Below are positions 59,895-64,000 of a DNA stretch of 64,000 nt, in pieces (the stretch's first letter is position 1; each line of letters starts with the position of its first letter). The position numbers and the translations under genes were made by a program. Below the pieces are notes generated by a model that saw only the letters and a list, made by a program, of their open reading frames with translations, had not been told where the DNA came from and ran no database searches. The stretch comes from Chloranthus sessilifolius (taxonomy: Eukaryota > Streptophyta > Magnoliopsida > Chloranthales > Chloranthaceae): assembly GCA_021018995.1 (NCBI GenBank), contig CM037588.1, forward strand, positions 90,184,765 to 90,248,764. Reading direction: 5' to 3'.

Positions 59895-60017
59895 TTTAAA
59901 CCACTTATTTAATTTTAAAAAAAAACTATTTTAAGCAGTGGCATATTGCACCACTATTTTAAGCAGTGGTCTATTTTAATACTACTATAATGGTTTTTTC
60001 CCCATTTTGACACAGTG
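59895..60017. repeat. B-type terminal region of outer CACTA
   Basis: Read inward: CACTGTGTCAAAATGGGG, then subterminal TAAAATAGTGGT repeats. Pairs with the B end at 27571-27690. Followed by TGT, the right target triplet. Confidence 0.82.
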
Positions 60018-60024
60018 TGTCACA
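60018..60024 (+). repeat. Last bases of the element C 3' LTR
   Basis: TGTCACA equals the LTR end of elements 1 and 2. TGT is the CACTA duplication and CACA completes the GGGCTAT broken off at 20149. The expected target duplication of C is ACAAT (60025-60029); its left copy is outside the window. Confidence 0.75.
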
Positions 60025-60829
60025 ACAATGATTTTATCATATTCGTATCTTATCGTATTTTACATACTCTTCCGTATCATCTACATACTACTTAAATTAG
60101 AGTAAGTTACGTTGCGATAGGCTTCACTACATCACACTTTACAAAAGACGAGTTTCATATTAACTTAAATGTACTTTGTGTGGCAGCCCATACTCCCATA
60201 AAAGTGTTGCATCTGTACATAGATGCCTACTTTCCAAGTTCCACGTGATCGGACAAAGGCTTAAAGTCTAGTGTCGTATCTTATTTCTATATTCTAATAT
60301 GTACATGCCCTAGCGTATTCCTACAATGATGACATGATGCGTTCTAATGAACAAACTTAATTAATTACGTATCTTATATATCAGAAGGAGATATCTTGAT
60401 AATTGACATTTATGAAAGAAAAATGAAATAAAAGAATACCATCTATCTAAATTTATATTCAAGAGGAAATATTATAGTTCTCCGTTAAGCATAACATATG
60501 AAATCTGAATTTACGAATACAAGTTACGATACGGAACAAAAAATATTGTATACTATGAAAATTGATATTTAGGGCAATTAATTACAATACTAGAAGTATA
60601 AGCGATGACATCGTGGCAATTGTTATTGAACTTACTTTGGTATTCGATCCACTTAGGCACTCATGATTTGCAAGGTGAATACGAGTATTTATATTTAAAT
60701 AATTTTATTCTATGATTGGGTCCAACTACTCTTCCTTGGATGTAGTCGTATCTATATAACTTGTGGACTAATTGGTAATGCGATCGGACTTGTTTTGAAC
60801 CCTAAAGAGACACAAATATCCTTACAAGG
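60025..60829. other. Unassigned DNA between element C and the Athila fossil
   Basis: AT-rich, no coding motif recognised on either strand. It could be host-element or older intergenic DNA into which C inserted. Confidence 0.4.
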
Positions 60830-61656
60830 ATCGTAGGAGTCTTAAGAGAGGTAACAGGCATTCCCATTGTAAGAGAGTAGAGTAGCCGAGTTTGTAGTTA
60901 GGACTGTTGTTGCCAGCTTTGGGCTGCCTGCAACATGGCTTCCTCAAAATTGCTACTCCAACGAGGTTTGTATTATTGTTGCCCCTGGTATTGTGGAGGG
61001 GGTTGAGATATATATGTTGGCCTATAAGGCTAAATGGCACCCTACTCCGAATTGTTCCTCCAAGTCAGTTTTAGGTGATTCCTCCAACTTGGATTATAGG
61101 TATTTCCAAAGTTATTTTGGTCCGGTCTTTGATAGGAATTTGCAACATTAATATGCTCTTGTACCGTCTCAGGGTATAAAGGCACAATGGGACAATCAGG
61201 AACCACATGAGTACGGCTTTGGCATATGCCACAAGCTTCACTTACCTGAGAAATTGGGTACGACTTTGCACTCAACATGGACACGAATTTCTTTTCCAAA
61301 GCCTCGACTTTGGTAGAAATATCCATTGTCGATTTCATTTCATACATCCATCCTCGCTTAGGAGGTGTAGTTCATGAAACCTCAGGATCAGTCATACTCG
61401 ACGCAACTTGTTGCATCGAGTTCTCACTTAAGTTCTCAAAAAGTTCTCAAGCATCTTTTGCAATATTCGTGAGGAACATACCCCACAAGAGGCGTCAATC
61501 ATTTGATGGTTTTGCTCAGCTAGTCCTTCATAGAAACTCTACACTATTTGCCAATTCGGAACCTCGTGATGAGGGCACTTGCGTAGAAGCTCGTTAAGGC
61601 ATTCCCAACTCTCATGAAAGGACTCATCCAGATTTTGATGAAACATTGTAATGGCC
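60830..61656 (-). pseudogene. gag: Athila-type Ty3 gag fossil
   Basis: The minus-strand product shows the gag domain (SFHESWECLNELLRKCPHHE, then NWQIVQSFYEGL) and further on a CxxC knuckle (ACGICQSRTHVVPDCP). Then comes YQRPDQNN and the NTYNPSWRNH motif, which is diagnostic of the Athila lineage. A PPPQYQGQQ-like stretch follows. It is broken by several interruptions and cut at its N-terminal side by the LTR that starts at 61657. No pol is recognisable to the left. Confidence 0.85.
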
Positions 61657-62281
61657 TGTAACATTCTAAAAATTTTGACTTTAAAGAGTGTACCTCGGGA
61701 TGCGTGCCTGCCTGGTCACTTATGCGATCAAGTGAAAGTAAACTTGATGACCGAGATTAGACTAGGTTTAAGGTGAAAATATACCTAAGGGTGTGGTGTG
61801 GATCATTTGATAAGGTCGCATACACTTGTTATGGGTGTATGTGTTTTACACCAAAACATGAATTGGGTTAAATAGGTTAAAGGCTAAGAGAAACTTATTT
61901 CTCTTTGATTTTGGTTGGTAGTTAGAAATTTAAGAAGGGAGAGAGAGAGGTTAGAGAGAAAGAAGAGGAAATGCTTGGGAGTAAATGCAAAATATTTGTG
62001 TGTGGTATTGCAGATTGAAAATCGTACACGAGCTTTAAATTCTGACAAAATCGCACGTGGGATCTCGTGGAGTTGAAGCTAAGAGCCCTAGCTCTAGATC
62101 CAAGCCCTTGAATCACTCATACGTCAGATTAGAGGTAAGGTTTTGTTAATTGATGATATGTGTGAAGTTTGAGCTTTAATTTAATGTATAAATGTTGGAT
62201 TAAAAGAAATAAAAGAAGAAATTTTTTTTGAGAGAAAATCAAGCTAGATGAACTGCCCGAAAAGGGCTAGTTTTCTGTCAA

Positions 62282-62530
62282 AATCGATCAATCAATTTGG
62301 AAATCGATTAATCGATTTTTGACAGAAAGCAGAATTGGGAATTGCAGTATGAAATCGATTAATCGAATTAAATTTCGATTAATCGACTGGGCACTACCAG
62401 TGGCTGAAAAAGCTTGCTTTTTTTGAAAAACCGATTAATTAATTTTGGGGTCAATTAATCGATTTTGGAATTTCGATTAATCGATTTTGGAAATTCAATT
62501 AATCGATTTTGGGGTTGATTAATCAATTTT
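62282..62530. repeat. Palindrome array, LTR of element D
   Basis: About nine palindromes, mostly TCGATTAATCGA with degenerate forms, and the linker ACTGGGCACTACCAGTGGC that also marks the other arrays. Confidence 0.85.
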
Positions 62531-63931
62531 GATTGTGTTTGCCATACTACTTCCGTATTTCGGCCATAACTTTTACTCCGAACTTCGATTGATGCCATTC
62601 TTATGGAGTTTGAAAGAGAATAACAAACTCTAAAACTTTTGTGTTTTGACTAATTCATGAATCTAAAGTTTTAAAGGTCATAATTTAGGGGGAAGGTTTC
62701 ATCAAATTCTATATTGGCATGAAATTGCTCGTTTCAACCTTGATTTTGAGAAAACACTTAAATAAGTCTAGGTTTTTAGTGAGTAGAGTTAGTTCTTAAT
62801 GCATTATGGTGTGTTTGTGATATAGATTGAGGGTGGGAAGCCGTCGATAAGGGCTGTAGTGTCGCTTTGAACGGCTCCGTGCGTGAGGTAGGGAACACCT
62901 TGAACATGTACTTTAATTACAAGATTATATATGTAGTGATATAGAAAAGAGTAATTATGCATTAAAACTATGAATCTTAAGTGTGTGTGTGTGTGTGAAC
63001 ACTAAGCAAGGAAATGAAGTATAATATGAGCATGTGACGTCCCCAAGGGATGTGAATGTTATATGGGCATCTGTGTGATACATTGAGCTAGTCACATCCC
63101 AGGGATGCATGGATAATATAAAGCAAAGTGAATGAGAATTGATAAGACCTAATATAATATATTTAGCACAATCACACGGTGAATAACTATATGTAGTACA
63201 CTTTTGATATTTAAGGTTTGGAGAATACTCCACCGACGTGGCGGGATACCCATGACTGACTCGACAGAATATCCATTACCGGTACGGTGGCCAATCCGTA
63301 CACCAATTGCACATCCCAGGGATGTATGTATGAGACTTCAACCTCGCTGCCTAGGAGAAAGGGACCTGGATAGTACTAAATGAATGAAAAAGGATATAAA
63401 AATGGTCTGATTAGACGACGATGGAGGGCATTCCATCAGACGCAAGATGCTATTGTAAATCGAGGAATATTTAAGTTATGATTTAAGTCTTTAGGCCAAA
63501 TCATTATCTTATATGAGCAATTGAAAATAAAGGAATACATATAAAGTAATAGTAACATTCAGTGCATCTTTTCAGCCATTTAAATTACTTTTCCAGCTAA
63601 TTTATTGATACATCATGTTTCTAAATGTCATGGAATATATGTGAGAGATTAACTTATATGTTCAATCAGTTGTTTCCCTATTGAGCTAGGATGTAGCTCA
63701 TCCCTAAACTATACGTCATAGGTACATGTGTAGATCGAGATCCGGCTGCGGAGAAAGGCTTGGGATCTCCCGTTTGGGGAACTTTACCTTAGGTAAGGTT
63801 TGGACATGGGTATGTTTTGGGTTTGTTTAATGGAGGTTTTGAGGTCTTTTGGATCATGAACTGGGTATGTAGGGGGATTTATTATTGTATTAAGATTTAT
63901 TTTATAAGTATGTTTGTAGGTCACTGTTTAG

Positions 63932-63951
63932 GTGATGGTCGGCCATCACCG
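63932..63951 (+). other. Conserved LTR hairpin, element D copy
   Basis: GGTGATGG and CCATCACC with a TCGG loop; GC-richer version of the same fold. Confidence 0.7.
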
Positions 63952-64000
63952 GTGGTTTTCTTGTGGGCCTATTTTATTCAGTCTTTATATATAGAAGAAC

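Larger units (their letters stand above)
20150..60017 (-). mobile_element. Outer CACTA (En/Spm) transposon, 39.9 kb with nested insertions
   Basis: The left tip is CACTACATGAAAAAGC and the right tip, read inward, is CACTGTGTCAAAATGG. The flanking triplets are TAT (20147-20149) and TGT (60018-60020), consistent with the 3-bp duplication of CACTA elements plus one later change. Outside the triplets the two halves complete the known LTR end (GGGCTAT|CACA). A TNP2-type transposase fossil reads right to left (24095-24961). Its own DNA is about 13 kb once the inner CACTA is removed. It carries exons copied from at least two host genes. It is non-functional as it stands because the transposase is broken. 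Confidence 0.85.
61657..64000 (+). repeat. Element D: Tekay-like LTR running off the window
   Basis: It starts TGTAACATTC inside the Athila gag. It has the family layout: hairpin with CATACACTT/GGGTGTATG (61819-61841), palindrome array (62282-62530), short inverted repeats (63028-63110), GC-rich repeats (63231-63310), ATTGAGCTAGGATGTAGCTC near 63680 and a hairpin at 63932-63951. It is more diverged than the others. The LTR end is not reached, so whether it is solo or part of a full element is open. Confidence 0.85.

Overview
This window is intergenic DNA from a large, repeat-rich plant nuclear genome, very likely a flowering plant. I see no intact host gene, rRNA or tRNA. Nearly everything is nested transposable elements: Ty3/gypsy LTR retrotransposons with plant-type primer sites and chromodomain integrases, two CACTA DNA transposons, and scattered exons copied from plant genes (target-of-rapamycin, PRP8, gibberellin 2-oxidase, kinesin-7, solanesyl diphosphate synthase, PLAC8, a WD40 protein).

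Layout. 1-2991 is the 5' LTR plus leader of a minus-strand Tat/Ogre-type element, inserted in the 3' extra ORF of a Tekay-like chromovirus here called C. The 3' LTR of C starts at 4619 and ends at 60024. It is split by two large insertions. The first is an end-to-end Tekay-like element (element 1, 6479-19323, flanked by GTCGG). The second is a 39.9-kb CACTA block (20150-60017, flanked by TAT/TGT), sitting four bases before the end of the LTR. Inside the outer CACTA lies a second CACTA of the same family in the opposite orientation (27571-54065, flanked by GGA). Inside that lie a second end-to-end Tekay-like element (element 2, 31241-44403, flanked by ATTCA) and a solo LTR (49119-51641, flanked by GACTT). 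From 60025 there is unassigned DNA, a minus-strand Athila gag fossil (about 60830-61656), and the start of another Tekay-like LTR (D) that runs off the window.

The two CACTA copies carry pieces of host genes. The outer copy has a broken TNP2-type transposase and exons of solanesyl diphosphate synthase and PLAC8. The inner copy has exons of kinesin-7 and TOR (antisense) and, in sense, a WD40-PRP8-GA2ox run. In that run the WD40 and PRP8 coding sequences join directly, and splice-site-like borders are kept.

The Tekay-like family has an unusual design. Each LTR holds a dense array of short perfect palindromes (TCGATTAATCGA, TCGACTAGTCGA or GATCGATC types, depending on the copy). A second array of the same palindromes precedes an extra sense ORF downstream of the integrase. 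The LTRs also hold a conserved series of hairpins, one with compensatory changes between copies. Both full copies have an intron-like block between gag and protease. All retroelement genes here are fossils with several breaks each. The nest gives the relative order: C is oldest, then element 1 and the outer CACTA, then the inner CACTA, then element 2 and the parent of the solo LTR.
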